Of a DNA stretch of 23,507 nucleotides, positions 16,116 through 23,203 are shown one piece after another. How positions within the stretch are numbered: the stretch's first letter is position 1; each line of letters begins with the position of its first letter. A program made the translations under genes and the position numbers. The stretch covers positions 1 through 23,507 of the forward strand of contig CAZMVQ010000038.1 in NCBI GenBank assembly GCA_964569865.1. The letters are read 5' to 3'. This stretch comes from DROE01 sp964569865. GTDB taxonomy: Bacteria; Pseudomonadota; Alphaproteobacteria; Rhizobiales; Devosiaceae. The notes under the pieces are model-generated. The model saw only the letters and a program-made list of their open reading frames with translations. It searched no databases and was not told the origin of the DNA.

Positions 16116-16868
16116 ATGGCCGGACATTCACAATTCAAAAACATCATGCATCGCAAAGGCCGTCAGGATGCCGTGCGTTCAAAATTGTTTTCCAAGCTGA
16201 GTAAAGAAATTACCGTGGCAGCAAAAATGGGCATGCCGGACCCGGATATGAACCCGCGCCTTAGGCTGGCGATGACCAATGCCCGCTCTCAATCCATGCC
16301 CAAGGATAATATTCAGCGCGCCATCAACAAGGCCAGCGCTACGGATGGAGCGAATTACGAAGATATCCGCTATGAGGGGTATGGTCCGGGCGGAGTTGCC
16401 GTTATTGTTGAGGCGCTGACCGACAATCGCAATCGCACTGCCTCCAATGTCAGAGCAATATTTGGCAAAGCCGGCGGAGCGCTTGGAGAAACCGGCTCTG
16501 TTGCTTTTATGTTTGAGCGCGTTGGAGAAATTATCTACCCTGCGGATGCCGGTGATGCTGATACTATCATGGAGGCGGCAATTGAGGCGGGGGCCGAGGA
16601 TGTTGTCAGCTCTGAAGATGAGCACATAATTTATTGCGGATTTGAAGACATCAATGATGTTTCAAAATCATTGCAGGACATTTTGGGGGAAGCGGTTTCG
16701 GTTAATCCCACATGGAAGCCAAATTCAGGCACCCCTGTCGATGCGGGCAAAGGGGCATCGCTTTTGCGCTTGCTGGCCACTCTTGAAGACGATGATGATG
16801 TGCAAAAAGTTTATTCCAATGTTGAGATTTCCGATGAAGACATGGAGAAAATCGCCGAGGCGGAATAA
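16116..16868 (+). CDS. yebC: YebC/PmpR-family protein
   Basis: A 250-residue acidic protein of the YebC/PmpR family. Members are described as transcriptional regulators, and some are reported to help ribosomes through proline stretches. The N-terminus MAGHSQFKNIMHRKGRQD and the block MPKDNIQRAINKA are diagnostic, as are YEGYGPGGVAV, TDNRNRTASNVR and FGKAGGALGETGSV. The frame is open from 15999, but the ATG at 16116 has GGGGA upstream and gives the family length. A promoter is predicted about 60 bp upstream. The histidine phosphatase gene starts five bases after the stop. Conserved next to ruvC in many proteobacteria; here two other genes intervene. Confidence 0.94.
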   Translation: MAGHSQFKNIMHRKGRQDAVRSKLFSKLSKEITVAAKMGMPDPDMNPRLRLAMTNARSQSMPKDNIQRAINKASATDGANYEDIRYEGYGPGGVAVIVEALTDNRNRTASNVRAIFGKAGGALGETGSVAFMFERVGEIIYPADAGDADTIMEAAIEAGAEDVVSSEDEHIIYCGFEDINDVSKSLQDILGEAVSVNPTWKPNSGTPVDAGKGASLLRLLATLEDDDDVQKVYSNVEISDEDMEKIAEAE

Positions 16869-16873
16869 AACCC

Positions 16874-17416
16874 ATGACCATATATCTAATTCGACATGCA
16901 CAATCCGAGTTTAACGCGGCTTTTCGTAGCGGATTGCCTGACCCGATGATATTTGATGCACAGCTTTCTGAACTGGGCCGGGAGCAGGCGCTAAAAGCGC
17001 GGGCGCATATTGCGAATTTGGACATTGAAAAACTGATTGTTTCGCCGCTTACCCGTACTTTGCAAACGGCAGAAATAATGTTTCAAAAAAAATTGCCCAC
17101 GCAGGTTAATTCTTTGGTGCGCGAGCAATTGTCTCATAGTGGAGATGTGGGAACCAGTCCGGCTCAATTATCCAGAGATTGGGCGCATCTTGATTTTGAA
17201 CATCTTGGTGATCCTTGGTGGCATGTTGGTCAGAACAACCGCCTTGGGTTTTGTGTTGAGCCACTTGAATTGCTTGAAAAACGGGCAGAAGAATTTGTGG
17301 GTTTTGCAAAACAGATGAAATTGCATTCAACCGCTATTGTCACCCATGGTAATTTTATTCGGGTTTTGAGTGGTATTCAGCCCGAGAATTGCCAGATTAT
17401 AAAATTAGATATCTAA
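16874..17416 (+). CDS. Histidine phosphatase superfamily protein
   Basis: A 180-residue cytosolic phosphatase of the phosphoglycerate-mutase-like branch. The phosphorylated histidine is H8 in LIRHAQSEFN. SPLTRTLQTAE (about 57-67) supplies the second arginine, VREQLSHSGDVG the acid, and THGNFIRVL the second catalytic histidine. All core residues are present. Substrate cannot be predicted; family members act on phosphosugars, nucleotides or phosphoproteins. It begins five bases after yebC and is probably expressed from the yebC promoter. The C-terminus is a little short for the family but ends at a clear stop. Confidence 0.85.
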   Translation: MTIYLIRHAQSEFNAAFRSGLPDPMIFDAQLSELGREQALKARAHIANLDIEKLIVSPLTRTLQTAEIMFQKKLPTQVNSLVREQLSHSGDVGTSPAQLSRDWAHLDFEHLGDPWWHVGQNNRLGFCVEPLELLEKRAEEFVGFAKQMKLHSTAIVTHGNFIRVLSGIQPENCQIIKLDI

Positions 17417-17484
17417 AACCGAATTCAGCAGAGTTGGATTGCCTGTATTGAGGCATTAAATCCGCTGTACGGAACTTTTCCGTG

Positions 17485-17517
17485 AGCCGTATTTAAGTGT
17501 GGTTTCCGGCTTTTTTT
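17485..17517 (+). terminator. Possible terminator after the histidine phosphatase
   Basis: AGCCG (17485-17489) and CGGCT (17507-17511) enclose a 17-base loop and run into six further T. Just upstream a perfect hairpin, ACGGAA-CTT-TTCCGT (17469-17483), may contribute. Stem quality is modest. Confidence 0.35.
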
Positions 17518-17666
17518 GGCTGTTTGTGGTTAGAAATTTCGTCACTCTTCACGGCGGTGACAAGCAGATTTGTGCTTTTGTGACCCAATAGTGACGCTAA
17601 GCTCTGATAGATCATTCATGGTGAAAGAACAGCCCGAAGTGGCTGAGAGTTTAAAGGAGAAACACC

Positions 17667-18638
17667 GTGAATATAACCAAAGAAAAAACAGCAGGCGCAT
17701 TACGGGGAGCGTTGCTGGCAAGTGTTGCCGGTGTTCTGGCCAGCTTTGCGATGGCAAATGTAGCTCTGGCTCATGCGACATCTGCAAAGGCGGAAACAGA
17801 TATGTCTGATGGCATGAAAGACGATGCGATGTCTGAAGATATGAAAGATGATGACATGATGTCTGAAGACAAAATGATGCCATCGGGCAAAATGTCTGCG
17901 TCAGCCGACGGGGTAGCCATCTGGCAATTCCCTGACCGGCGCGAGCTTGATCCGGCTTTGTTTGGCACGCCTGATGCGCCGATCAATGTGGACCTGTTGC
18001 CCCTTGGTGCTCGCCTGACAAATGCAGACGGCACGGCCTTTACCACCATTAAAGACCCGGCAATGTTTTCAAACAATATCGAAATGACCACGGGCAGTTT
18101 CAACATTGAGGTTAAGGATTTGAGTGCCAAAGACGGTCCCAATTCTTTGGACGAAGTTAAAATGGATGCTTCTTTCGTTTCACCTGCCGGTCAGACAATT
18201 CGCGTAACCATGAACAAGGTTATTCCGGTTGGTCCTGATCATCCGTTTTTTGGCGGAGTTGGCACCAATGTTTTGATGCATGGTGCAACCGGTATCGGAA
18301 CGCCGCTGGTGGCTGAAGAATTTTCCTATATTACCGCCTGGGGTCTGGGCGATATTTATGTGGATGGGGAAAAAGTGGATAGCAACCGGATTGTTCACGT
18401 GATGGTATCCGAGCGTACCCGCGATGCTGATTTCAAGGTCGGTTTTGGTGTTGCCATGCCTGATCAGTTGGAAATCCATCTGGCTTTACCCCCGATGAAA
18501 GGTTCGCCAACCGGTCCGACGCCTAGCCCGGTTCCAACCGGAGTTACCTTGCCAAACGGTAATGACCAGCCGTTTGTCCATGTGAATTTTTATGGCAATG
18601 CCAGTCTTGAAGGAAACCGGTTTTATACCGCCATGTAG
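17667..18638 (+). CDS. Secreted Met/Asp-rich protein of unknown function
   Basis: A 323-residue protein I do not recognise. A signal peptide is clear (about 1-35, ending NVALA). Residues 44-78 form a low-complexity stretch with nine methionines and eleven acidic residues in a quasi-repeat of MSDGMKDDA and MSEDMKDDD. The rest (about 80-323) looks like a compact beta-rich extracytoplasmic domain with scattered histidines (GPDHPFFGG, VLMHGATG, IVHVMV, FVHVNFYGN), a proline-rich hinge near 290, and no cysteine. The start is GTG at 17667, fixed by a strong AAAGGAG seven bases upstream. A strong terminator follows. The Met/Asp stretch could bind soft or divalent metals, but that is inference. Monocistronic between the phosphatase and a microprotein. 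Confidence 0.8.
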   Translation: MNITKEKTAGALRGALLASVAGVLASFAMANVALAHATSAKAETDMSDGMKDDAMSEDMKDDDMMSEDKMMPSGKMSASADGVAIWQFPDRRELDPALFGTPDAPINVDLLPLGARLTNADGTAFTTIKDPAMFSNNIEMTTGSFNIEVKDLSAKDGPNSLDEVKMDASFVSPAGQTIRVTMNKVIPVGPDHPFFGGVGTNVLMHGATGIGTPLVAEEFSYITAWGLGDIYVDGEKVDSNRIVHVMVSERTRDADFKVGFGVAMPDQLEIHLALPPMKGSPTGPTPSPVPTGVTLPNGNDQPFVHVNFYGNASLEGNRFYTAM

Positions 18639-18680
18639 GAATTCTCGTTTCTGCTTAGGCAGATTGTAAAATATAAGAAC

Positions 18681-18713
18681 CCGGCGCTGAGTTTTTCAGT
18701 GCCGGTTTTTTTT
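18681..18713 (+). terminator. Strong rho-independent terminator
   Basis: A 10-bp stem (18681-18690 with 18696-18705, one G-T wobble) closes a 5-base loop and is followed by eight T. It ends the Met/Asp-rich secreted protein gene. Confidence 0.92.
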
Positions 18714-18749
18714 CGTCTAAATCCGGCCCTGTATCTGGAAACATCAAAT

Positions 18750-18773
18750 GGTATTTCTTACCTATTGTATAAT
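18750..18773 (+). promoter_or_regulatory. Predicted microprotein promoter with inverted repeat
   Basis: A perfect TATAAT at 18768-18773 lies about 60 bases before the 40-codon gene. No good -35 is visible 16-18 bp upstream. The would-be spacer instead carries GGTA-N5-TACC (18750-18762), which could be an activator or repressor site. Confidence 0.45.
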
Positions 18774-18834
18774 GGGATTAGCGGCTGAAATTATTGGTTG
18801 CCCTACTTAAATTCAAACATATCGGAGAAATGAC

Positions 18835-18957
18835 ATGTGGAATGGAGCTGAATGGATGGGTGGAGGTTTTATGTGGTTTGGTGGTATTTGGATGATACTT
18901 ATTGTGGCTTTGGTGGTTCTTTCGATTGCCGCTCTGGTAAAATATCTGATGAAGTAA
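18835..18957 (+). CDS. 40-residue single-span membrane microprotein
   Basis: An open frame of 40 codons. It begins MWNGAEWMGGGFMWFGG, continues into a hydrophobic helix (about 18-35, IWMILIVALVVLSIAALV) and ends KYLMK. The Trp/Met/Gly-rich front and single helix resemble the N-terminal half of small SHOCT-type membrane proteins, but the SHOCT tail is absent. Support for it being real: GGAG seven bases before the ATG, a perfect TATAAT upstream, a hairpin with T-run downstream (18994-19011), and a basic residue just after the helix. Predicted orientation is N-terminus out. Function is unknown. Its five Met and four Trp recall the Met-rich neighbour. Confidence 0.68.
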   Translation: MWNGAEWMGGGFMWFGGIWMILIVALVVLSIAALVKYLMK

Positions 18958-18993
18958 CCAGTGTTGAAATATCTATGAATGCGGATAATTTTG

Positions 18994-19011
18994 GGGAAAT
19001 GTTTCCCTTTT
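18994..19011 (+). terminator. Short terminator-like hairpin after the microprotein gene
   Basis: GGGAAA-TG-TTTCCC followed by TTTT. In practice this is a five-pair stem with a four-base loop. Weak but well placed, 36 bases after the stop. Confidence 0.4.
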
Positions 19012-19024
19012 GTTCACATTGCAT

Positions 19025-19054
19025 TTGCTAGAAACAGATAAATCAGAATATAAT
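19025..19054 (+). promoter_or_regulatory. Predicted ruvC operon promoter
   Basis: TTGCTA (19025-19030), an 18-bp spacer and a perfect TATAAT (19049-19054). Transcription would begin only about 15-20 bases before the ruvC ATG, giving a very short leader. Confidence 0.45.
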
Positions 19055-19079
19055 GCAAATCCAACTGCAATGGGCGAAT

Positions 19080-19604
19080 ATGATGGAACTAGTCAGAATT
19101 ATCGGAATTGATCCGGGGTTGCGTCGATGCGGCTGGGGGATCATTGAAAGTGCGGGCAGTCGTTTAAGTTTTGTTGCATCCGGCACTATAGTTCCCAACG
19201 TAAAACTTACGTTGGCCAACCGGCTTGTAACTTTGTTTGAAGAGCTGTGCGCCACCATAAAAACATTTCATCCTGATGAAGCGGCGGTTGAAGAAACCTT
19301 TGTTTCAGCAGGTGCCCGTTCGGCCCTGCAACTTGGTCAGGCGCGCGGGGTGGTGTTGATGGCTCCGGCTTTGCTTGATCTTGAAGTGGGTGAATATGCG
19401 GCCAATCTGGTGAAAAAATCTATTGTCGGATCAGGACATGCTGATAAGGGACAGATGCAATTGATGGTCAATACGCTTTTACCCAGCGCAAATTTTAACG
19501 GAGCCGATGAGGCAGATGCTTTGGCCATTGCCATATGCCACGCCCATCACCGCAAAGCGCGTTTGCTTGTTAACGATCCCGGCACAGGAAAAAAGCGGGC
19601 ATGA
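19080..19604 (+). CDS. ruvC: Holliday junction endonuclease RuvC
   Basis: A 174-residue dimeric nuclease that cuts Holliday junctions after RuvAB branch migration. The four acidic catalytic residues are visible: D11 in IIGIDPG, E71 in AAVEETFV, and D143 and D146 in GADEADALAIAICHAH. The basic helix NLVKKSIVGSGHADKGQMQ is also in place. The frame is open from 19053. The twin ATG at 19080/19083 matches the family start; no good ribosome-binding site helps choose between the two. Its stop overlaps the ruvA start by four bases (ATGA). Confidence 0.95.
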   Translation: MMELVRIIGIDPGLRRCGWGIIESAGSRLSFVASGTIVPNVKLTLANRLVTLFEELCATIKTFHPDEAAVEETFVSAGARSALQLGQARGVVLMAPALLDLEVGEYAANLVKKSIVGSGHADKGQMQLMVNTLLPSANFNGADEADALAIAICHAHHRKARLLVNDPGTGKKRA

Positions 19605-20218
19605 TCGGCAAACTTAAAGGGGTGGTTGAAGAACTTGGTGATGACCATGTTCTGATTGATGTGAACGGGGTTTGTTATCTGGTTTATTGTTCTTCACGCA
19701 CCATGGCGGCGCTGCCGATGGTTGGTGAGGCTTGCAGTATTCACATCGAAATGATGGTGCGCGAGGATATGCTTCGTTTGCACGGTTTTGCATCCACTAA
19801 CGAAAAGGCATGGTTTGGAGTTCTGCTGGGTGTGCAAGGCGTTGGGGCGCGGGTGGCGCTGGCAATATTGTCCACACTTTCACCGACAGAAATTGCCTCA
19901 AGCATTGCCCTGCAGGATAAGGCTATGATGGGGCGGGCCTCTGGAGTGGGGCCAAAACTTGCCCAGCGGCTGGTCAGCGAGCTAAAGGGAAAAATTCCTG
20001 ATCTGGGCGGTGTTGATGCCGGGGCGCTTGGTTTGCAATCCGCCCTTGGGGAGGGATTGGCGGCAGGCAATGTTGCCGACGCGGTTTCAGCTCTTTCAAA
20101 TCTTGGGTATTCTTCGTCTCAGGCATCGAGTGCGCTGGCAAAAATTGTCGCCAGTGAGGGAGAAGATACACCAACCGAAAAATTGATCCGGCTTGGTTTG
20201 AGGGAGCTAAGCTCTTGA
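19601..20218 (+). CDS. ruvA: Holliday junction branch-migration protein RuvA
   Basis: A 205-residue junction-binding subunit that tetramerises on the four-way junction and loads RuvB. Domain I (OB fold) begins MIGKLKGVVEELGDDHVLIDVNG. Domain II has the two helix-hairpin-helix elements, GVQGVGARVALAILS and ASGVGPKLAQRLVSELKGKI. Domain III (about 155-205, AVSALSNLGYSSSQASSAL) contacts RuvB. The ATG overlaps the ruvC stop. The gene ends ELSS with a TGA that shares bases with the TTG start of the next gene. Note that ruvB is not the next gene. Confidence 0.96.
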   Translation: MIGKLKGVVEELGDDHVLIDVNGVCYLVYCSSRTMAALPMVGEACSIHIEMMVREDMLRLHGFASTNEKAWFGVLLGVQGVGARVALAILSTLSPTEIASSIALQDKAMMGRASGVGPKLAQRLVSELKGKIPDLGGVDAGALGLQSALGEGLAAGNVADAVSALSNLGYSSSQASSALAKIVASEGEDTPTEKLIRLGLRELSS

Positions 20219-20670
20219 GAGATGAAAGGTTTCCGACATTTTATTTTATGTTCTATCCGTTGTTTGGGCCTCTATTGGGTTTTGTCGGTTGGGCAGGGGT
20301 AATAATTTTTGGCCAATGGTACAATAACAGTTTGACGCCTGCCCAGTTTTTTGGGCCTGAGGGTTTAGGGGATATGTACTGGATGTTACCGATTGCTTAT
20401 ATTTTGGGGATTGTTCCGGCCACAATTACCGGCATTCATGCGGCGAAATCCCTTAAGAAAAACGGCAAATCAGCTTTGGTTGAAACTTTGCTGGCTTCCT
20501 TCCTTGTTAATTTATTCATTTTGGTTCTTGGTGCTTTGGCTTTTGGATTTGGGTTTTTTATGTTTGGTATTGTTTTGATACCTGCCGGTTTATTTGCGGT
20601 ATTGGTTATAAAGGGGGCCGAGATAATGTTCTTCCAAAGCCCGGTTTCAAAGGCGATGCAAGTTGAGTGA
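20215..20670 (+). CDS. Unrecognised four-helix membrane protein between ruvA and ruvB
   Basis: A 151-residue protein with about four hydrophobic segments: roughly 8-36 (FMFYPLFGPLLGFVGWAGVIIFG), 57-75 (YWMLPIAYILGIVPATITG), and two more within 90-141 (ETLLASFLVNLFILVLGALAFGF and FMFGIVLIPAGLFAVLVI). A basic loop (KSLKKNGKSA) lies between helices two and three. I recognise no family. The start is TTG at 20215, overlapping the ruvA stop. The end overlaps the ruvB start by eight bases, so its translation is locked into the ruv operon. No direct link to recombination is visible; membrane location would be unusual for a Ruv partner. Confidence 0.78.
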   Translation: MRDERFPTFYFMFYPLFGPLLGFVGWAGVIIFGQWYNNSLTPAQFFGPEGLGDMYWMLPIAYILGIVPATITGIHAAKSLKKNGKSALVETLLASFLVNLFILVLGALAFGFGFFMFGIVLIPAGLFAVLVIKGAEIMFFQSPVSKAMQVE

Positions 20671-21715
20671 TTTAACTTCCTCCACAGCCGATAGGGATGG
20701 GCATAGCGATGTTTCTTTGCGCCCTTCTGGTTTTTCAGAATTTATCGGGCAGGCAGATGTTCGGGCCAATCTTGAAGTTTTTATCGAAGCGGCAAAAAAG
20801 CGCAAAACCGCTTTGGATCATGTGCTTTTTGTCGGTCCGCCGGGGTTGGGCAAAACCACTCTGGCCCAAATCGTTGCCAAGGAATTAGGGGCCGGTTTTC
20901 GTGCTACCTCCGGACCGGTGATAGCCAAGGCGGGAGATCTGGCGGCGTTGCTGACAAATCTTGAAGACGGGGATGTACTTTTTATCGATGAAATTCATCG
21001 GCTTAATCCGGCGATTGAAGAAATTCTTTATCCGGCCATGGAGGATTTTCAGCTTGATCTGATTATCGGGGAAGGACCGGCGGCGCGCTCTGTCAGGATT
21101 GATCTGGCCAGATTTACTCTGGTTGGCGCAACAACTCGCGCCGGCTTGTTGACCACTCCCTTGCGTGACCGGTTTGGCATTCCGGTGCGGCTGAATTTTT
21201 ATACTCCTGAAGAACTGGTGCAGATCGTAAATCGCGGAGCGCGGCTCTTGGGGGTTGCAATGGGAGAAGACGGGGCCATGGAAGTTGCGCGCCGCTCCCG
21301 TGGTACGCCGCGCATTGCCGGGCGATTATTGCGCCGGGTAACCGATTTTGCGCTGGTTGCCGGAGAAGAAATTGTCAGCGCTGAGATTGCCGACAAAGCC
21401 CTGTTAAGGCTTGATGTGGACCGGGTCGGGCTGGATATGCTGGATCGGCGCTACCTCAATGTAATTGGTGAACTTTATGGGGGAGGACCGGTGGGCATTG
21501 AAACCATTGCCGCAGCACTTTCAGAGCCACGCGATGCTATTGAAGATATAGTTGAGCCTTATCTGATGCAAAAGGGCTTTGTGCAGCGCACGCCGCGTGG
21601 ACGCATGCTGACTGGAGCGGCGTTTAAGCATTTAAATTTGATCGTGCCGCAAGGATTTGTAGGCATTCAGGCAGGTGCGCAGGCAGGCCTGTTTGATGAT
21701 GAGGGCGAAAATTGA
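20663..21715 (+). CDS. ruvB: Holliday junction branch-migration ATPase RuvB
   Basis: A 350-residue AAA+ hexameric motor that drives branch migration. LRPSGFSEFIGQ at the N-terminus leads into Walker A GPPGLGKTTLA (58-68), Walker B DVLFIDEIHRLN, sensor I GATTRAG, the arginine-finger region PLRDRFGI, sensor II GTPRIAGRLLRR, and the winged-helix DNA-binding domain with ELYGGGPVGIETIA and QRTPRGRMLT. The start is a TTG at 20663 inside the end of the upstream membrane gene. It gives the expected N-terminal length, and no ATG occurs nearby in frame. Its stop overlaps the start of the Nudix gene. Confidence 0.96.
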   Translation: MSDLTSSTADRDGHSDVSLRPSGFSEFIGQADVRANLEVFIEAAKKRKTALDHVLFVGPPGLGKTTLAQIVAKELGAGFRATSGPVIAKAGDLAALLTNLEDGDVLFIDEIHRLNPAIEEILYPAMEDFQLDLIIGEGPAARSVRIDLARFTLVGATTRAGLLTTPLRDRFGIPVRLNFYTPEELVQIVNRGARLLGVAMGEDGAMEVARRSRGTPRIAGRLLRRVTDFALVAGEEIVSAEIADKALLRLDVDRVGLDMLDRRYLNVIGELYGGGPVGIETIAAALSEPRDAIEDIVEPYLMQKGFVQRTPRGRMLTGAAFKHLNLIVPQGFVGIQAGAQAGLFDDEGEN

Positions 21716-22212
21716 GCACTAGAATGGTGTTGTCGTTTCTCAATGGCAAGCGCAAATTTAATTACCGGGTCGCTGGAATTATCATTCGTAATAATCACGT
21801 GCTGGTTTGCCGGGAGGATGATCAGGATTATGTATTTTTGCCCGGCGGCAGGGTGGAATTTGGCGAAGCCAGCGACAAGGCTTTAAAGCGCGAAATAGAA
21901 GAAGAATTAGGTTGCGAGGGTGAAATTGGCCGCCTGGTTTTCTCGGTCGAGAATTTCTTTGATCTGGAGGGCGAGCGCTTTCATGAAATTGGCAAATATT
22001 ACCGGGTTAGCCTGCCGGATGATTTTCCCTTTGAAACCCAAAAGCCTTGTCGCATCACTTATGATGAGGGACATGAGCTGAAATTCTACTGGATTGAAAT
22101 TGAAGAGCAGGCGCTAAAGGCAACAAACCTTCTACCAGAATGGATAAGGGCGCGGCTTGATAATCTACCGGAACACCCGCAGCATCTGATTTTGGATGAG
22201 ATAAAAACCTAG
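21712..22212 (+). CDS. Nudix hydrolase
   Basis: A 166-residue Nudix-fold hydrolase acting on a nucleoside diphosphate linked to another moiety; the substrate is unknown. The Nudix box is complete at residues 46-68: G, five residues, E52, seven residues, then REIEEELGC. It is preceded by the strand YRVAGIIIRNNHVLVCRED. The start is either the TTG at 21712, which overlaps the ruvB stop (TTGA) and continues the pattern of the operon, or the ATG at 21724 four codons later; sequence does not decide. It is the last gene of the ruv run and converges on the SRPBCC gene with nine bases between. Confidence 0.9.
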   Translation: MSTRMVLSFLNGKRKFNYRVAGIIIRNNHVLVCREDDQDYVFLPGGRVEFGEASDKALKREIEEELGCEGEIGRLVFSVENFFDLEGERFHEIGKYYRVSLPDDFPFETQKPCRITYDEGHELKFYWIEIEEQALKATNLLPEWIRARLDNLPEHPQHLILDEIKT

Positions 22213-22221
22213 CGATGTTTT

Positions 22222-22707
22222 TTAACAAAATGCCGGAGCAAGCGGCAGGTCTTTGGCATTTCCCTCAAAAACCTTGCCGGTTTCAATATAATATTTCAGC
22301 GGAGCAAGGGCATTTGGAAGCGCATACTTTGTCGCCAGAAAAATCATTGGCTCTAGCAGGCGGCCAAAAGCCCCCCCTTTAACGACGATTTCAGCATGGG
22401 AGGTAACAAGGGTCTGGCCGTTTACTTCTTCCAAATTCCAGCGGTTGGAGGCGGATTTAATCATTGGTGCGCCGGTGGCGATATATTTAAAACCCTTTCC
22501 TTCATCCCATTCAACAAAAGTTTCACGCACGTTGAATTTTTCCAATTGGCAATGACGTACTGTGCCTTCTCCGCGGGTTTGATTGTCTTCGCACCATGCT
22601 TTGTTGATCGCTGGAACCCAATGGGTGACATTTTCAACCCGTGCCAGATATTCCCATACAATTTGGGCAGAGGCATCGACGCAAACGGAGCTTTTTAAAA
22701 TCAACAT
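22222..22707 (-). CDS. SRPBCC-fold (polyketide cyclase/START-like) protein
   Basis: A 161-residue protein with the helix-grip SRPBCC fold. It opens LKSSVCVDASAQIVWEYLARVENVTHW, the usual first strand and helix of this superfamily. It continues with alternating strands such as GEGTVRHCQLEKF, GKGFKYIATG and TLVTSHAEIVVKG and ends with a long C-terminal helix. Such proteins bind hydrophobic ligands in a cavity; neither ligand nor activity can be named. The frame runs to 22821, but the ATG at 22707 with AAGGA upstream matches the fold boundary. It also avoids overlap with the divergent thioesterase gene. Confidence 0.8.
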   Translation of the reverse strand: MLILKSSVCVDASAQIVWEYLARVENVTHWVPAINKAWCEDNQTRGEGTVRHCQLEKFNVRETFVEWDEGKGFKYIATGAPMIKSASNRWNLEEVNGQTLVTSHAEIVVKGGAFGRLLEPMIFLATKYALPNALAPLKYYIETGKVFEGNAKDLPLAPAFC

Positions 22708-22786
22708 CGCAAAATTCCTTTGATGTAATTGACAATCGTGTCGACAGGAGCACAGGTTATATATGTAGTCAAATTTTGGAAATTTC

Positions 22787-23185
22787 ATGAATAATAAAGC
22801 GCATCGTTTTCCAATCCGCATCTATTATGAAGATACCGACTTTAGCGGCAATGTTTATCATGCCGCTTATCTAAAATTCATGGAGCGGGCGCGCACCGAA
22901 TTATTGCGACAAAATGAAATTCACCATTTTGAACTGGCAAAGCAGGGCATGGCGTTTGCAGTTGCCAAGCTGGAAATTTCCTATATGAAACCGGCCCATA
23001 TTGACGATGTGCTAGAGGTTGTAACCTTGATGAAAAGCGCAAAAGGGGCGCGGTTTATTCTGGAGCAGGAGATTTTTTGCAAGGGAGAAATCCTAATTCG
23101 TGCCAGTGTCACGGTGGTTGCGATCGGAAAAAATGGTCGCCCGGTTCGGTTGCCACGTGAACTGGCATTAAGACTTGGTAACTAA
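22787..23185 (+). CDS. ybgC: YbgC-type acyl-CoA thioesterase
   Basis: A 132-residue hot-dog-fold thioesterase of the YbgC/4HBT group. The signature IRIYYEDTDFSGNVYHAAYL includes the catalytic aspartate (D18). FMERARTELLR and ISYMKPAHIDDVLEV follow. Family members hydrolyse short acyl-CoA esters and are usually the first gene of the tol-pal cluster. The ATG at 22787 has GGA about 8 bases upstream. It lies close to ruvB as in many relatives, but the gene that follows here is on the opposite strand and is not tolQ. Confidence 0.9.
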   Translation: MNNKAHRFPIRIYYEDTDFSGNVYHAAYLKFMERARTELLRQNEIHHFELAKQGMAFAVAKLEISYMKPAHIDDVLEVVTLMKSAKGARFILEQEIFCKGEILIRASVTVVAIGKNGRPVRLPRELALRLGN

Positions 23186-23203
23186 GGCCAATCCTTCCTT
23201 AGT
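23181..23203. other. Stem-loop at the convergent ybgC / outer-membrane gene junction
   Basis: ACTAAGG (23181-23187) and CCTTAGT (23197-23203) form a perfect 7-bp stem with a 9-base loop. The stop codons of both flanking genes lie in the two arms. No T-run follows, so it is at best a partial terminator or mRNA end-stabiliser. Confidence 0.5.

Noticed and set aside
17667..18638. A spondin-like domain in the Met/Asp-rich secreted protein
   Set aside because: The general look (exported, beta-rich, scattered FVH-type strands) suggested it, but the expected motif order could not be matched by eye, so the protein is left as unknown.
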